This document shows positions 45,186-57,590 of a stretch of 60,000 nt of DNA, piece after piece. This stretch comes from Polytrichum commune. Its lineage: Eukaryota; Streptophyta; Polytrichopsida; Polytrichales; Polytrichaceae. The stretch covers positions 5,768,001 to 5,828,000 of the forward strand of contig OX485804.1 of assembly GCA_950295325.1 (NCBI GenBank). Reading direction: 5' to 3'. Both the position numbers and the translations under genes were made by a program. The notes under the pieces were generated by a model. It had not been told where the DNA came from and did not search any database. It was given only the letters and a program-made list of their open reading frames with translations. Every line of letters begins with the position of its first letter. Position 1 is the stretch's first letter.

Positions 45186-45592
45186 CGGGGAGTGCACTTA
45201 AAGTTAAGACTAGGAATCACGTGAGTGTGTACTTTTGACCCCCTTATGTATGTACTAAAAAATCATCTAAAAATTGTAAAAAAAAATGAAGTTGTTAAAC
45301 ACAATCTAAAGTTCTTGTTGTATAAATTCATAAAAATCAATTGTTAAAATTTTTAAATTGATTTTTGAAGCAAAAAACAATGCATTTTAGTTCAAACTTC
45401 TATCATTTTTTAAAAATAAATTTTAAAAACTTTTCGTCCTGAAATTTATACCAAGTGATAGATATATACGTAATGATTTGGCACTTAAAAAGTCTTAATT
45501 TAAAAACTATTTAAAGGCCAAGTATTGTAGGGGGTATGCCATTAAAACGCACTCACGTGTATTCCTAATCTTAACTTTAAGTGCACTCCCCG
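45186..45592. repeat. MITE-like element with about 60-bp imperfect inverted ends
   Basis: CGGGGAGTGCACTTAAAGTT at the left pairs with AACTTTAAGTGCACTCCCCG at the right, and the inverted match continues through GACTAGGAATCACGTGAGTG against CACTCACGTGTATTCCTAATC to the CCCCCT/AGGGGG step. The centre is AT-rich and non-coding. A target duplication was not fixed. Confidence 0.75.
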
Positions 45593-47647
45593 GGGAGATT
45601 GTTCCTCCTACTCTCATGACCTCCTTGGTTATAATTCGCCTTCTTAAAAAAAAAACCCAAAACAAGGGAGGCCAACTCTTGAGCATTTTAATAGTACAAT
45701 TGATTTTTTAAAAAATTAAAAAATTAAATTGTATTGAAATGAGCTTGAATGAAGGTCCAAATTATGCATTCAAGTATGTGAAAAGATTTGACATACGATT
45801 TCCTGTGTGCTAATAAGATGTCCCAATGTTACACTGAGATGGGGGTGTTAGAAAGTAGTCTAAAAAGAAAATAAATTAATGGTGAATAATATGAGCCATC
45901 ACTTCTACACACTATTTTTTTGTAATACAACTTTCAAATTTTGATGTACATAATGAACCTTTAGTCACAAAATTATTTAAATGAAACAAAACTTTGTTAT
46001 AAACCGTTTATGCCATCAAAATCTTCAATATGTCAAAAGTTTAATTTCAAAATTTTCAAGCATACATCGGATGTCAATGACATCTAGTCTCTTCGTGACT
46101 CATAACAACTTTTCTTCAAATGTTACCAAGTGACGCGTGAGATTTGAAAGACTTGAGGGTCGCAAGACTTGCTAGCTTACCCCATGAACTTGTGCTCAAA
46201 GTGTCCGTTAATCAAATTTAGGGGCTTCTACCAAGGTAGATCGGAAGAATGTAAAAGATGTACCCATCGGAGCAGCGATCTGCTGGAGGCCGTTGGAATT
46301 CTGGAAATGATCCTGTGTAGATACCACCGCGACAATGATGGGCTGTTGAGATCAACTTCAGAAATCTGTTTGTGTGGATCTCATCATGATATATACACAG
46401 GCCCAGGTCAGGATCACAATTATTCAAAATCATCAGGTTTTCCAGCAGCAGATTCGTAGTATCCACGATATCACCATCGACCGCGTATTTTGAAATTGCA
46501 GAACGAACTTCCCGCTTGCAATTAGATTGGCGGTAATTAAGCTGCCGATTTGATTGATTTCGTGCATTATCCGGACGGTGATGTGACTTGTTTGATGTTG
46601 CCGATGCAATCAAGAACCGGCCAGGTGCTGCAAATCTTCACGTCTTGTTCAAGGTGAATGCGACGTTTATAACGATTTCTCTAGCCGTGAATCATATTGA
46701 GTACTTCACCCTTTGATCGGCGCTGTGGGCATTTCAATTTGCTACATGACAAGCACGGTGCAGGTTAACTGATTTTCATCGACATCCAGATCACACACGT
46801 TTATTTTGCAGGAGGATTTCATTTCTTGGTCATGTTTGTGTGGAATCTGTCATCTCCTGGTATTAGTCGGCATGTGTATTATAACCAGAAGACTTTCAGG
46901 TCATTCCTGCGATGTAGTGACGAATGGGGTTTTGATGACATAGCCCATCATCGATCCCTTCATGGATTTCAATTTGCAACAGATTCAAGCTATTGCATCA
47001 CTGGGAATAATCGGAGTCTATTTCACATTCTCGCATGAATTCGTAATCACGATGCACCGGTAACATATTAACTGTGTGGACTAACCCTCCTCTCTGCATC
47101 TTCCTCGTTCGCTTAATTTCCAGGTTGCGTTGAAGTCGTCTTTCATGTAGATTTTTATTTAGCTGTGAACGGAAATTCTGCCTGCAGATCAAGACAAGAT
47201 GGATACATTTTGTCTGGAAGGGAAAGGACTGGGAGTATTGTGACGGACACATCAACGCTAGATTGACGTGCATTAGCAATTAATAAGGCGCAGGTAATCA
47301 ATTGAATTTGTGAGAGTGGCTGGGTCTGCATGATTATATCCGCTGGCTGGGCAGGTTGATCATGACTATATATGTGGATTCGTCATCGAATATTGTAGCC
47401 ATCATCTTCAGCATATATGCCAGATCTGTTACTCCTTCCTCGGATTTCAAGAAGCTGGTATCGGTGAAGACCGGCCTAGCCATCCACTTGTTTCTCGCAT
47501 GATTTATATGCCTTTCTTCACTACTGGGATGGAATACCTTCATAACTATCACACTGCGCGTGTTTACCTGAGTCGTCAGAAATGATCATGAATTTTGCGC
47601 TTTTGTTGCTGGCGGAGAGTTTTCCAAAGAGCATTTATTGAGGGAGC
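45593..47647. other. Spacer, possible 5' region of the repeat-protein gene
   Basis: 45.6-46.1 kb is AT-rich. From 46.2 kb composition rises towards that of the gene at 47648. No coding exon could be joined to that gene. Untranslated exons are possible but unproven. Confidence 0.4.
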
Positions 47648-50392
47648 ATGCAGCATAATCCGGAGGAGATGGACGAGGAGATGGAGGGCATCCTGGACTT
47701 ATTTAGGGATCAGCAGGTCGAGGATTTCGAATCTATTGAATCAGCTCCAACATCAAGAACAACATCACGAGCGTCGACATCGTCAGAGATTGCAGCAAAA
47801 CTGGCCGAGGACGCAACGATGGACTTGGAGGCTCTACTAACAGTACTGGACATCGATGATCAAGCTAATTCTGCAATTTCAGGCACAAGTGGAGTCTCGG
47901 GGGGAGTGGTTACAGGTTGTAATTCCGTGGAGGTTGACAAACTAACACCAATATCAGCACCAGTAATTATATCAACGACATCAGTAGTATCATGGGCTGA
48001 ATATCGACCAACGTCGACGGATGAGCTTCTAACGATACCGGATATCGATCAACACTCTCTTATACCCATCTCGGAGGCACCAAAGCCGCCATTGACGACA
48101 TTGTGGCTGCAGCCATTCCTTCATGATGCGGCAATGGAAGCACATAGAATTTATCAAGAGGAGATAGTCAGGGGAGGTTTTCAGGGTAAGGATTCAAAGT
48201 GGTCAACCATCACACATGCGGAACGCTTCGTAAACAAACCTATTGACTTGAAAGAGGACGCAAGCCGTTCGGACGGGATTGCTACTTTCATTCCTGTCAA
48301 CAGTGTGCAAGAAGATGACACAAGTAATAGTACTAGTAGTAGCAGAATATCCGTCATCAGCGATGATGATGTCCACAATTCAATTCCATGGTCAAATGCA
48401 ATAAACTGTTCATACTCTCAACATATGAGCATTGCTAGCCCAATGGTTTTATTAGATAAAATATGGCCTCATGCATCATCTTCCGAAAATAAGAGGATGG
48501 GAGGCGCAAATCTTACCGAAGGTGAGCTATATTGCACGGAGAATATTAATACTTCTGTACTCAGTGTAGGAGAAGATCACAGAAGACCAAGTAATACATC
48601 ATCGGCCATTATCACTGACACTAGGTCATTCGCTAATTCTGGCAACCAAGCCGATGATGATATTCGCCAGGGAATTATCACCTGCTCAACATCCGCGACA
48701 CCTTCTTATGGCCACAATCTTCATGAAAATTCTTCACTAGGGTCCAGTAAGCGCTCTTACTCTCATATCATGAACAGTAGTAGCGCAATCATGATTCCAG
48801 AAGCACTATCATCATTTTCTCTACCTGCATCACCACCTTCTGAAAATGTTAGGATGCGTGGCGAGAATCTTAATACTGCACACAGAACCCCCAGAGTACA
48901 CTCCAGCCAAAGTATACCTCAAGGAATTTCCTTACAATACGCTCCTGTGATGAGCATCATCATTAGCTCAATGGTTTCTTTAGGAGAGCCTACTGCTACA
49001 CCACCTACCCCTGAGAATAGTTGGTGGTCGATGCGAGGCACAAATGCTCCTACGCCGGACAAGAGGATGCGCTGGACTCTGGATATTCGTCATGGTCTAG
49101 TCAAAAAGAATCCAGATGCGGTTAACAACGTGCAAGTATGCAATACCTTCACACCAATCGAGGAAGCAGAAGCCAACAGGAGGATGTTGATTCACGGGAA
49201 AGGATTAGAAGTTTATAATAGACCGATTTTCGATCCCTCGACAATCCAAGCAGAGGACATGAGGAGGAGGTCGATTCGTGGGCAAGGGCTAGGAGTTTAT
49301 AATGGACCGATGTTCGATCCCTCGACAATCCAAGCAGAGGACACGAGGAGGAGGTTGTTTCGTGGGAAAGGGTCAGGAAATTATAATCGACTGATGTTCG
49401 ATCCCTCGACGATCCAAGCAGAGGACATGAGGAGGAGATCGGTTCATGGAGAAGGGCTAGGAGTTTATAATAGACCGGTGTTCGATCCCTCGACAATCCG
49501 AGCGGAGGACATGAGGAGGAGGTCGATTCGTGGGGAAGGGTTAGGAGTTTATAATAGACCGGTGTTCGATCTCTCGACAATCCAAGCAGAGAACATGAGG
49601 AGGAGATCGGTTCATGGAGAAGGGTTAGGAGTTTATAATAGACCGGTGTTCGATCCCTCGACAATCCGAGCGGAGGACATGAGGAGGAGGTCGATTCGTG
49701 GGGAAGGGTTAGGAGTTTATAATAGACCGGTGTTCGATCCCTCGACAATCCAAGCAGAGGACATGAGGAGGAGATCAGTTCATGGAGAAGGGTTAGGAGT
49801 TTATAATCGACCGGTGTTCGATCCCTCGACAATCCTAGCGGAGGACATGAGGAGGAGGTCGGTTCGTGGGGAAGCATTCGAAATTTATAATAGACCGATG
49901 TTCAATCACTCGACAATCCAAGCAGAGGATATGAGGAGGAGGTCGATTCGTGGGAAAGGGTTAGGAGTTTATAATAGGCCGATGTTCGATCACTCGACAT
50001 TCCAAGCGAAGGACATGAGGAGGAGGTCAGTTCGTGGGGAAGGGTTAGAAGTTCATAATAGACCGGTGTTCAATCCCTCGACAATCCAAGCGGAGATTTC
50101 ACAAAGGTGGATCCAACAGCACCACAAATCAGAAGTAGATACGTCAGTATTTCAATTTAGCCCTCAAGAAGAAGCATTCGCCCGTCAGAATTTCCTTCCA
50201 AGGGGTGTGGGTCTTGATGATCAACCCGAGCGTTTCACCTTCCCTCAATCGGAGAACGAGCTGGCAGCAGTGTTTGGCATGCCTAAATCACAGCACGGCC
50301 TGGTGGAATTGTTGATGAGAGATGTAAGGGGATTAAGATTGGCCTCTGAATTATTTGAAGTAACTCCTCAATCCGAAGCCGATATAATCTAA
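47648..50392 (+). CDS. Large repetitive protein of unknown function with eleven 28-residue repeats
   Basis: One uninterrupted frame of 914 codons runs from ATG at 47648 to TAA at 50390-50392. Residues 1-60 are acidic (PEEMDEEMEGILDLF), residues 60-500 are Ser/Thr-rich and probably disordered. Residues 510-817 are eleven tandem 28-residue units of the type RRRSVHGEGLGVYNRPVFD plus PSTIQAED. The tail (818-914) has FSPQEEAFARQNFLP and a short helical end. No known domain, signal peptide or membrane segment is recognised. The conserved basic RRR, Gly-x-Gly and Tyr-Asn-Arg-Pro positions suggest selection or recent amplification. It could be an intact plant-specific gene, or a lineage-specific frame expanded by repeat slippage. 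The start is the first ATG of the frame, and no intron is needed. Confidence 0.6.
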   Translation: MQHNPEEMDEEMEGILDLFRDQQVEDFESIESAPTSRTTSRASTSSEIAAKLAEDATMDLEALLTVLDIDDQANSAISGTSGVSGGVVTGCNSVEVDKLTPISAPVIISTTSVVSWAEYRPTSTDELLTIPDIDQHSLIPISEAPKPPLTTLWLQPFLHDAAMEAHRIYQEEIVRGGFQGKDSKWSTITHAERFVNKPIDLKEDASRSDGIATFIPVNSVQEDDTSNSTSSSRISVISDDDVHNSIPWSNAINCSYSQHMSIASPMVLLDKIWPHASSSENKRMGGANLTEGELYCTENINTSVLSVGEDHRRPSNTSSAIITDTRSFANSGNQADDDIRQGIITCSTSATPSYGHNLHENSSLGSSKRSYSHIMNSSSAIMIPEALSSFSLPASPPSENVRMRGENLNTAHRTPRVHSSQSIPQGISLQYAPVMSIIISSMVSLGEPTATPPTPENSWWSMRGTNAPTPDKRMRWTLDIRHGLVKKNPDAVNNVQVCNTFTPIEEAEANRRMLIHGKGLEVYNRPIFDPSTIQAEDMRRRSIRGQGLGVYNGPMFDPSTIQAEDTRRRLFRGKGSGNYNRLMFDPSTIQAEDMRRRSVHGEGLGVYNRPVFDPSTIRAEDMRRRSIRGEGLGVYNRPVFDLSTIQAENMRRRSVHGEGLGVYNRPVFDPSTIRAEDMRRRSIRGEGLGVYNRPVFDPSTIQAEDMRRRSVHGEGLGVYNRPVFDPSTILAEDMRRRSVRGEAFEIYNRPMFNHSTIQAEDMRRRSIRGKGLGVYNRPMFDHSTFQAKDMRRRSVRGEGLEVHNRPVFNPSTIQAEISQRWIQQHHKSEVDTSVFQFSPQEEAFARQNFLPRGVGLDDQPERFTFPQSENELAAVFGMPKSQHGLVELLMRDVRGLRLASELFEVTPQSEADII
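49175..50098 (+). repeat. 84-bp coding minisatellite, 11 units, with 168-bp higher-order period
   Basis: All eleven units are exactly 84 bp, so the reading frame is never disturbed. Units 4, 6 and 8 (starting 49427, 49595, 49763) are almost identical (SVHGEG type). Units 5 and 7 are almost identical to each other (SIRGEG type). Units 1-3 and 9-11 are more diverged, as expected if the middle expanded last by two-unit steps. The opposite strand is also open over 49149-49877. Confidence 0.95.
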
Positions 50393-51635
50393 GTGAGGAG
50401 ATCACCACCGTCACTCAGCCACAGCTCAATTCGAGCGGTTCAGACAATTCTCAGCGTTGATTTTACAGGTAAAAATCTACAGTTCTAGCCAAGAGGCTTT
50501 AGTTCATGATCCAACTATATTGATCCAAACTTGAACTGGGTGAATGATGAACCAGTGGATTAGTTCGGTGCAATATTGGAACGGTCGAACGAGGAAAGCA
50601 TACCGTCACCCTCCAGGACAAAGAATTGATATCGATGAGACATAAGATCACAGAGTAGACACTGAAGCAACGTCTTCCAAGATGCCAATTCTTGCTGATC
50701 CAGTCCTAGACAGGATCAGAATGAGAGATTTATGGAGTGTGGACCGACCAAAGAAGACTCTGCAGGAAAGTTGATCAGCTGGCTGTGAGAAATCATCAGC
50801 ATTGCTGGAGAGACGAATCTTACAAAGTAATGAAGTAACGTACAAAATGCATACCTGCCAAGTGTCGATGAAGGCAAGTTTGCTGCCACCGAGAGTCGAT
50901 GGTCGATCTGAAGAGACATTCCCACATCGATGCATGTGATCTCTTCATCCGCAAGCCGACGATCTCATTCGGAATCCTTCTGCTGTGAATGCTTGTCAAT
51001 GCTAATAAAGTCAATATTCTGTACCCTATCCCGTTTCTGAGTTTCGTCACAGTCACATTCTCTGGAGTGGAGGTCCGGATGTATATTAATTCTTGGCAAG
51101 AGGGAAGAAAAGATCTAACGATTCTACATTCGTAATCAATATGACAAATTAGCGTGGTTCCTGAAGTTGGAGAGAGTATACATCAATTACATCCTTGAAA
51201 AACATTACAGAGCAGTCCAGTGCTTATGATTCACCCAGAATTCACGCACATGAAACACTTGTCTATAACTTTGGCAATATTTAGAATTTCTAGGACTTCA
51301 AAGCGATTGTTCTGAATCTTTTGTTACATATCCATTGAGTGACAGAAGCTGGACAGTAAATATGTGATGCTAGGTATATATATTAATTAGCCCCCATATC
51401 GGGTGGTCATTGCCACAAATTGGGGTCATTAATGTAGATGGCAGTGGGAGCTAGCCTCAAGAAGGGCCTGGGATGACCGAGGAAATCTGTAGACATCACA
51501 ATGAGCAACATGTCATGTTCTTCAATTCTCTCAACCTAGAATCAATCGAAGCCTGAAATATCTCAGCTTTCAATGTATTTTGTCGATGTCCTCGATTACC
51601 TCCGTGAACGCGCCATGCAGAAGTAGTGCTTTGCA
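50393..51635. other. Spacer between convergent genes
   Basis: It holds the 3' ends of the plus-strand repeat-protein gene and the minus-strand AP2 gene. No further coding frame with support. Confidence 0.45.
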
Positions 51636-54600
51636 TCATGAAAGTCGCGGTGCTGGATGCTCATGCTTTGCAGGGGCCGTGACCGATTCCTCGAGTTTCT
51701 TGTGAGAGTCCACTTTGCGGCTAGACTTTTGAGGGACTAAAGAAGCAGAAACATCCTTGCGAGGCTTGGTCGCCATCGCTGGGAGGTAGTTGGAAATGTC
51801 AAAATTTGTGACTGCATTGGGTCCCCGGTAAGTAACCGCAGCTTTATCATAAGCTCTGGCCGCTTCTTCTTGTGTGGCTGCACAAATGTTGCAGAACACC
51901 TTCATCACTTCTGAGGATATCAACAATCTAAAGATATTTCATTACTATATATATGTACAAATACGTATGTATGTACATATATATATCCCTGGTTCCAAAC
52001 AATTGGAACCATGATAATGTCCAGTATATTTCGTTAGAGCATTGTTGAAGAAAAATCCTACTTAATTACAGGGAATCAATTGCATAACAAGAAGTGGTCA
52101 TACGAATGGTACCATATGTGCCCAGGTAGTGGTATTTAGCTCCCGAGTGTCGGCCAATACGGGCCTCCCACCGCCCATCTTGGTGATGCCTGCTCAAACA
52201 TACGTCATAATTAGAATCGAAAGATGCAGAAGCAGTTTGAGATAGAGCATGTGATCCATAAATTTCGAGGTTCATTCACATGCACAAGGACAAGTTTGTT
52301 GTATGTACCTTGTCACTCCACGATATTTCGAAATGCCCCTTGTAAATCCTGGACTCTTCCTGTTTGTAAGGGATATATAAACAAATATGCCAGTAGTTAG
52401 AGGAATACAGAGGTCATGACAAGAACGTCGATAATGTACAGGGATGGGGATGCTCTAATGAACGCTTGGAGGAAGACCTAGCTAATGAGAACTAAAGTAT
52501 AGCTTGCAACAACTTGACAAGATCTGTCTCAAAGTTTTTCCTTCGGCTAGATAATGCGTGAAATGGTAAATCCTAAGTTTTTCCTTTGGTTACCTTCGAA
52601 GCAGAAGAATGTATTCGTCCCTAGAGAGACCCTGCATTGTCTTCAACTCTTCTTTGTATGTGCTGATCTGTCTCCCATGGTTTATAAAGTGAACCCCCCT
52701 TGGTCAGCTCATTGTGAAATACTCAATAATTTGAAAATAAGCTTTTTCGAGATTATCTTTTTGAGAGCAAATGACCTCGGTTTATCGGCAAGAGGATGTG
52801 ACCTACATACGATTTTCATGAATTCCCGTTTCAATCAAAAAACTGCAAACCATAGCGACACCAAAATGAACACCTACGTTGTAAATCTGAGATTAATTAG
52901 AACCCGACATTCCTGAAACTGGATACACAATGAACACCAAAAGGACAGGAGTTGATAGAACGCCCATAGAACGGAGTACCGGAAAGTTGGTGTACACGGT
53001 AGTTCCCCAGTACTTGAGAGCAGCTAGATCATGCGCTTGAGCAGCTTCCTCTTCATTCCGGTAGGCTCCTGCTTGACGCGCGTGGAAAACACATGTCAAG
53101 CGCAGCTGGAAATTTCTCTAAGACCTGGTGAATCCTCTTCGACCAGTGTCCACAGACTCTGAGAAAAATCATTTGAAAAATATTCCCTTACCCAATATCC
53201 ATCCATACTTTGACCACAGTGCACCCGAAAAGTTAGGCAATTCCAAGTTGTTTCCAGCGCTCGTGTAAGGTGATTTATAATTGACAGGGGTCATCTATTT
53301 GTCCCAAGAACAAGTATTTCTGATTCCAGAACAATGTAGTAGTAACTTCAAGCCTTTCCAGATTTGAAATGATGAACTGATTCATTACAGAAGGTGACAG
53401 CCGAAGATCTTACCGAGATAAACTGTCATTTGCGTAGTAAGAGGCGAATTCGCACCATCGTCAAGGATCGCCAACCAAGAATGTGGTTGTCAGAAATTCA
53501 TATTCCGGCGTCAGCTACTTCAATACTATTTGTCTCACCAGTCTCAGTTGTAAATATATGTTGACATGCGAAACCTCTGCTATAAATTGGACCAACTTCT
53601 CTATGGTAGGATGCAATTGCAAAACCTGGAAGGTGATCAGCATTTGAAATGTGCAAACTTCAAGACGACATTCTTATTACTGACCTTGTCGACCTCGTTT
53701 CGCGAGACCCAATTTGACCTTGGTGTTATCCCACAGATGTGCCTCAAATCGCCCTGTGTGACGATGCCTGCATCCATAAAATGTCCAGGAACGTACTTAC
53801 CGAAGATGAGTAGGTATATATAGTACTGTCTATGACCTTAAGAGACAACCGACATTCTTTCCCATGCCGAATTTTGGTGGTAATCATAGGTGCCTACAAC
53901 CTTTCAGGAATCTCTCATTCACCAGGCATGAGTGAGATACCTCGTTTACAATTGAAGAGAGTCATCCAGAGTACTGTACCTAGTAACTCCCCGGTATTTC
54001 GAACTTTGTAACTTGCTGGACGATGAGTTTTGAATTTCAGTTTTACAGTTTGGAAGTATGACTGATGCAGGATCCGTTACTTCATCATCATGTTCATCAG
54101 CTTTCACATCGTCCACTTCTTGAATCTTCGAAGGGCACTGGATATAATGAACTTTGCTAGCAGACTTATTCTTCCCTGAATTGTTATGTTTGCAGTGAAC
54201 TGGCAGCTCCACCCTCGTACCTTTGGGAGTCTTGCGTCTGCTCCTTGACATTATACTTCTTGCTTTCGTATCAAACCTCGACGCTTGTTGAGTATAATTG
54301 GACGGCCGCGATTCCTCCTGAAAACTGACCTGGTGTGCACCCAACTTTGTTGCCAACTCACTCAACTTAGTCTTCTCGACGTCTCTTACGATTGCATTAG
54401 CTGTAGGCCTCTGTTGTTCAGGGTCAATCTTCTTCTCAAGAGATTCTCTTAGCTTTGCAGCCAGACTCTTCATGTGATTGGTAACGTCTAAGAGTGCCGT
54501 GCAAGGACGGGTAGGTTTATCCAACGTGACAGCATTAGGAACTCCTGGACGGGACGTAGCTTTCCTGATGATAGAGGGTACAACTAGTGGCTTCGTGTGA

Positions 54601-57590
54601 CCACTGGAGGACAATTGAGAAGTATCATGCAGGCTACATCGTTTGATACCAAATGACCTCAAATTCCCCACGTCCTCTTTTTTGGAGAATTCCATTGGAT
54701 TCTGGACCACTCTGTCTGCATCCAAATGATTTATCAATGTAGGAACGTTGGAAAATTGCGGCAATTCTGATATCTTCTGGTCACTGCATCGTATCCCTTC
54801 ACCTCGCCGAGTGCAAACTGTTTCGGAGCCTTCAGCTTCATTTACTCGACCATCTGGAATTGCGCGTAGAGAATCCTCCCAGTCTTCGCGTCGAGGGGAC
54901 GTTTTACCAGAATGTGGTCTTTGAGAGGTGTATTCATCAGAACTATGGATTTTCGTGACAGCTTTCGAAGACGCCTTAATTGGAGACTCCACATTTGTTT
55001 CAACTGATTCTCGCCGAGTTGATGATGCCCATCCATGCAACAAGTTGTCGCCTCTTCCAGGAGTAAGTACTTGCCGTGCAAAGATTGGGGGGTCCGTATC
55101 CCTTGATGAGGATTGACGAAACCCTAGAGTGGCCTTATTCACCTCTGGCGATGACATCGGTGAGTCATTGAGGAAAAATTGAACCGAATGCGATGACTGC
55201 GAAGGCTCAGAATGAAGGTATCCGATTTGGATAGGTGGTCGTTCAGCAGACTTCAGATTGGGGCTCCAGAATTTTGTGGGGGCATTTTCCAGAAGTTCTA
55301 GATGCGGAAGATCAGATCCCAAGGGTGCTTCATCAATCACCCAATGTACAGACAGATTTGATTGCACATCATAATCACGAATTGTCTCCAACGGAAACCA
55401 TCCCATCATCTTCACTAGCGCCTCATCTTCGATCACGAGCCCTGCCTTGACCTCTTCAGATACAGTCGTCTCACCATCCAGGGAGTAACGAGATTTGGCT
55501 AGGCCAGTTTCTGCTGCAATGTTATCCTGTTTGAATTCCTCCATCCTGTACGGGTAACTGTGCGATGATCCATTGTCTAGAGCACTTGCTCCGGATTCTG
55601 ATATTCCATGTACAGACTTGCCTTCGTCTTTCTCAGTATATGTTACATTCATGTCGATGTCTTGATGCCCCTTTCTCAACCTGCAAGCAATTGGGGGTGC
55701 TTGATCGTAATTTCCAAGAAGAGATTCTCGGAATGGTCTCCGCAACCAACTAACCGAATCTGTATCTGTGCGCTTTCGCTTCCTTATCGATGTTGTAGGG
55801 CTCCCTTCATCAGGACCTATTGCTTGATCAACCTGTAAGAAGACTTCGTGCGTTCGAGGTATATTGCTCGAATCTTGGAGCTCCTTGAGTACGTAATCTC
55901 CTGCGTGAAGGTTTGTCCTACCTTGTTGAAATGGTCCTGGCCACCCGTCAATGGCTTCTGCATCATGAACTACAGATCTGACGCTTGCTGGAATTTCACT
56001 GCCGATAGAACGGAATAAATGGTTGACAGCATTGAACAGACCTTCGGAGCCACTTCGTCCTCCATGTCTTTCAGGTTGATCCGTAGGTTTCACATTGTAA
56101 TGAGAGAAGGGAAGCAGACGATCGTTACCATCTAAGCTTGAATCTGGGACTAAGGGCGATACGCCTGAGGTCATGCCCGAAGGGGCGTAAGCAAGTACAT
56201 CCAGCATACTTGTCGGAATTCCAGGAGAATTCGAGTTGTCGATGGACCCGAAGTTCAAGTAAGGAAAATCGACGTCGAAGTCCAGTAATGATGTGGGGCG
56301 TGGGCAATTTTCGTCATTCCACTTTGGCAACGCAGGGAAATTACTCTCTGTCTCTTTGGACAGCCCTAGGTCCTCCCCTGTGGTATCAACGTACCGATCG
56401 CCTGTGGGACGTGTAAGAACATCGACCATGTCCTGAAAGTTGGCCCTCAAAGCCGCAGCTGCTCAAACTCAACCTTGAACATTGTGAGGATGTGATTGAG
56501 AAAATTGTATATGGAGGCACAAGGGGCCACATCTCGACCACACATGACCAAATACAGGTGATGCCATCTGATGCAACTCCCGCCAAGACATATACATCTG
56601 CATATTTGGTTGGATCTAGGATGCAGAGTTTCGGGAAACTCTCATCCGTACTCAATGCAGATCAAGGAAATTTCAAGCTCTTATCAATCATAAATCCATG
56701 CAATCAACAAGATACCTTACTAGGGACCAACAAGATAAAACCGCAAACCGGCTGGGTGTAATATATGATATACGTAGGTCTCGACCAGTGTTGGACTAGT
56801 ATCGTCTTTTTTTTTTGAATACCACTTGGGTAACTATTATAAGATTTACATACTATTTTTTTTTGTAGGAGTAAGGTATGCATATTTGAGAATATTTTTA
56901 TTTTTATACAATTCATGTTTATATATCATTCGGGAACCTTCATATCTAAGTAAAATCACCCTAGTATCAATGTGATTTAGAATGGTATTGACTCAAATTA
57001 ATAATATCTTGAGTATACAAAGATCCTTTATACACCATCTGCTACCCACAAATATCAATATCTGAATGGTATTACATTTTTGAAATAATGATTCGGGGAC
57101 TATTCAGAACTTCTTATTGATAGATTCTTTATATATGATGTGATATCCACCAATATCAATATCTGAGTGGTATTACAATTTTAATTTAGGTTACCAGTCG
57201 GGTAGGTTCTTTATACCATTGTGTATTGATACCATGCAGTCACCTGTATACCTGTCCAACATTGGTCTCGACCGTACAACACAAGCTACAAAATCCTGAG
57301 GCAGAAACATACACTATTCTTCTAACTTCGTGCTCAAACGTCCACGTCTAAATCAACTTAGTGCAAAAATTGATGAAAAATTTAACACAAGCTTGCAGAG
57401 ATCCAAACCCACCTTGATGATTTGGGGATTCTTCTCGATAAGAGACCCGCGCGTCTCCGCAGTACAGGCCTGTTAATTCAGCGTCGTAATCGGCGGACAC
57501 ATCAGCGTGGGGTTGTTTCTGCTCCAATCGGCATGCACCAGAATTTGGAGCTGATGCCTGGGAGGTTTCTCCATATCTAGGTTTCAACAT
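51636..57590 (-). CDS. AP2/ANT-type transcription factor with two AP2 domains
   Basis: Nine coding exons fit GT/AG sites and phase: 57590-57413, 56458-53980, 53767-53685, 53422-53414, 53068-52980, 52667-52594, 52359-52309, 52189-52113 and 51877-51636. They total 3,282 nt, 1,093 aa. The first AP2 domain spans exons 2-5: [50 protein letters not shown]. The linker is [20 protein letters not shown]. The second domain spans exons 7-9: [52 protein letters not shown]. Such factors act in the nucleus, typically in meristem or seed development; the role here is not known. The roughly 870-residue region before the first domain, mostly one 2,479-nt exon, is much longer than usual and lacks known domains. 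Exon 1 rests on phase and a clean donor (CAAG|GTGGG). If it is wrong, the first ATG in exon 2 is at 56429. Confidence 0.88.
53414..53422 (-). other. 9-nt micro-exon of the AP2 gene (VYL)
   Basis: On the minus strand AATGACAG|TTTATCTCG|GTAAGA has consensus acceptor and donor around exactly nine bases. It joins the G left by exon 3 and the GA opening exon 5 to give V-Y-L-G in the first AP2 domain. This micro-exon is a conserved hallmark of plant two-domain AP2 genes. Confidence 0.95.
56459..57412 (-). other. First intron of the AP2 gene
   Basis: 954 bp with donor GTGGGT and acceptor GAGCAG. AT-rich. It contains the repeated phrase CCAATATCAATATCTGA/CAAATATCAATATCTGA near 57046 and 57150 followed by GTGGTATTACA, so part of it is an old internal duplication. 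No coding content. Confidence 0.65.

Noticed and set aside
46169-47552. Several frames of 70-130 codons before the repeat-protein gene
   Set aside because: No consistent frame, domain or splice join with 47648; kept as unassigned spacer.
49149-49877. Open frame of 242 codons on the minus strand over the 28-residue repeats
   Set aside because: The exact 84-bp period keeps the opposite strand open once one unit is open; it has no start context or non-repeat part.
57348-57590. Independent small 80-aa gene
   Set aside because: A clean donor after CAAG and exact phase to the acceptor at 56459 make it exon 1 of the AP2 gene; the codons after the donor are intron.
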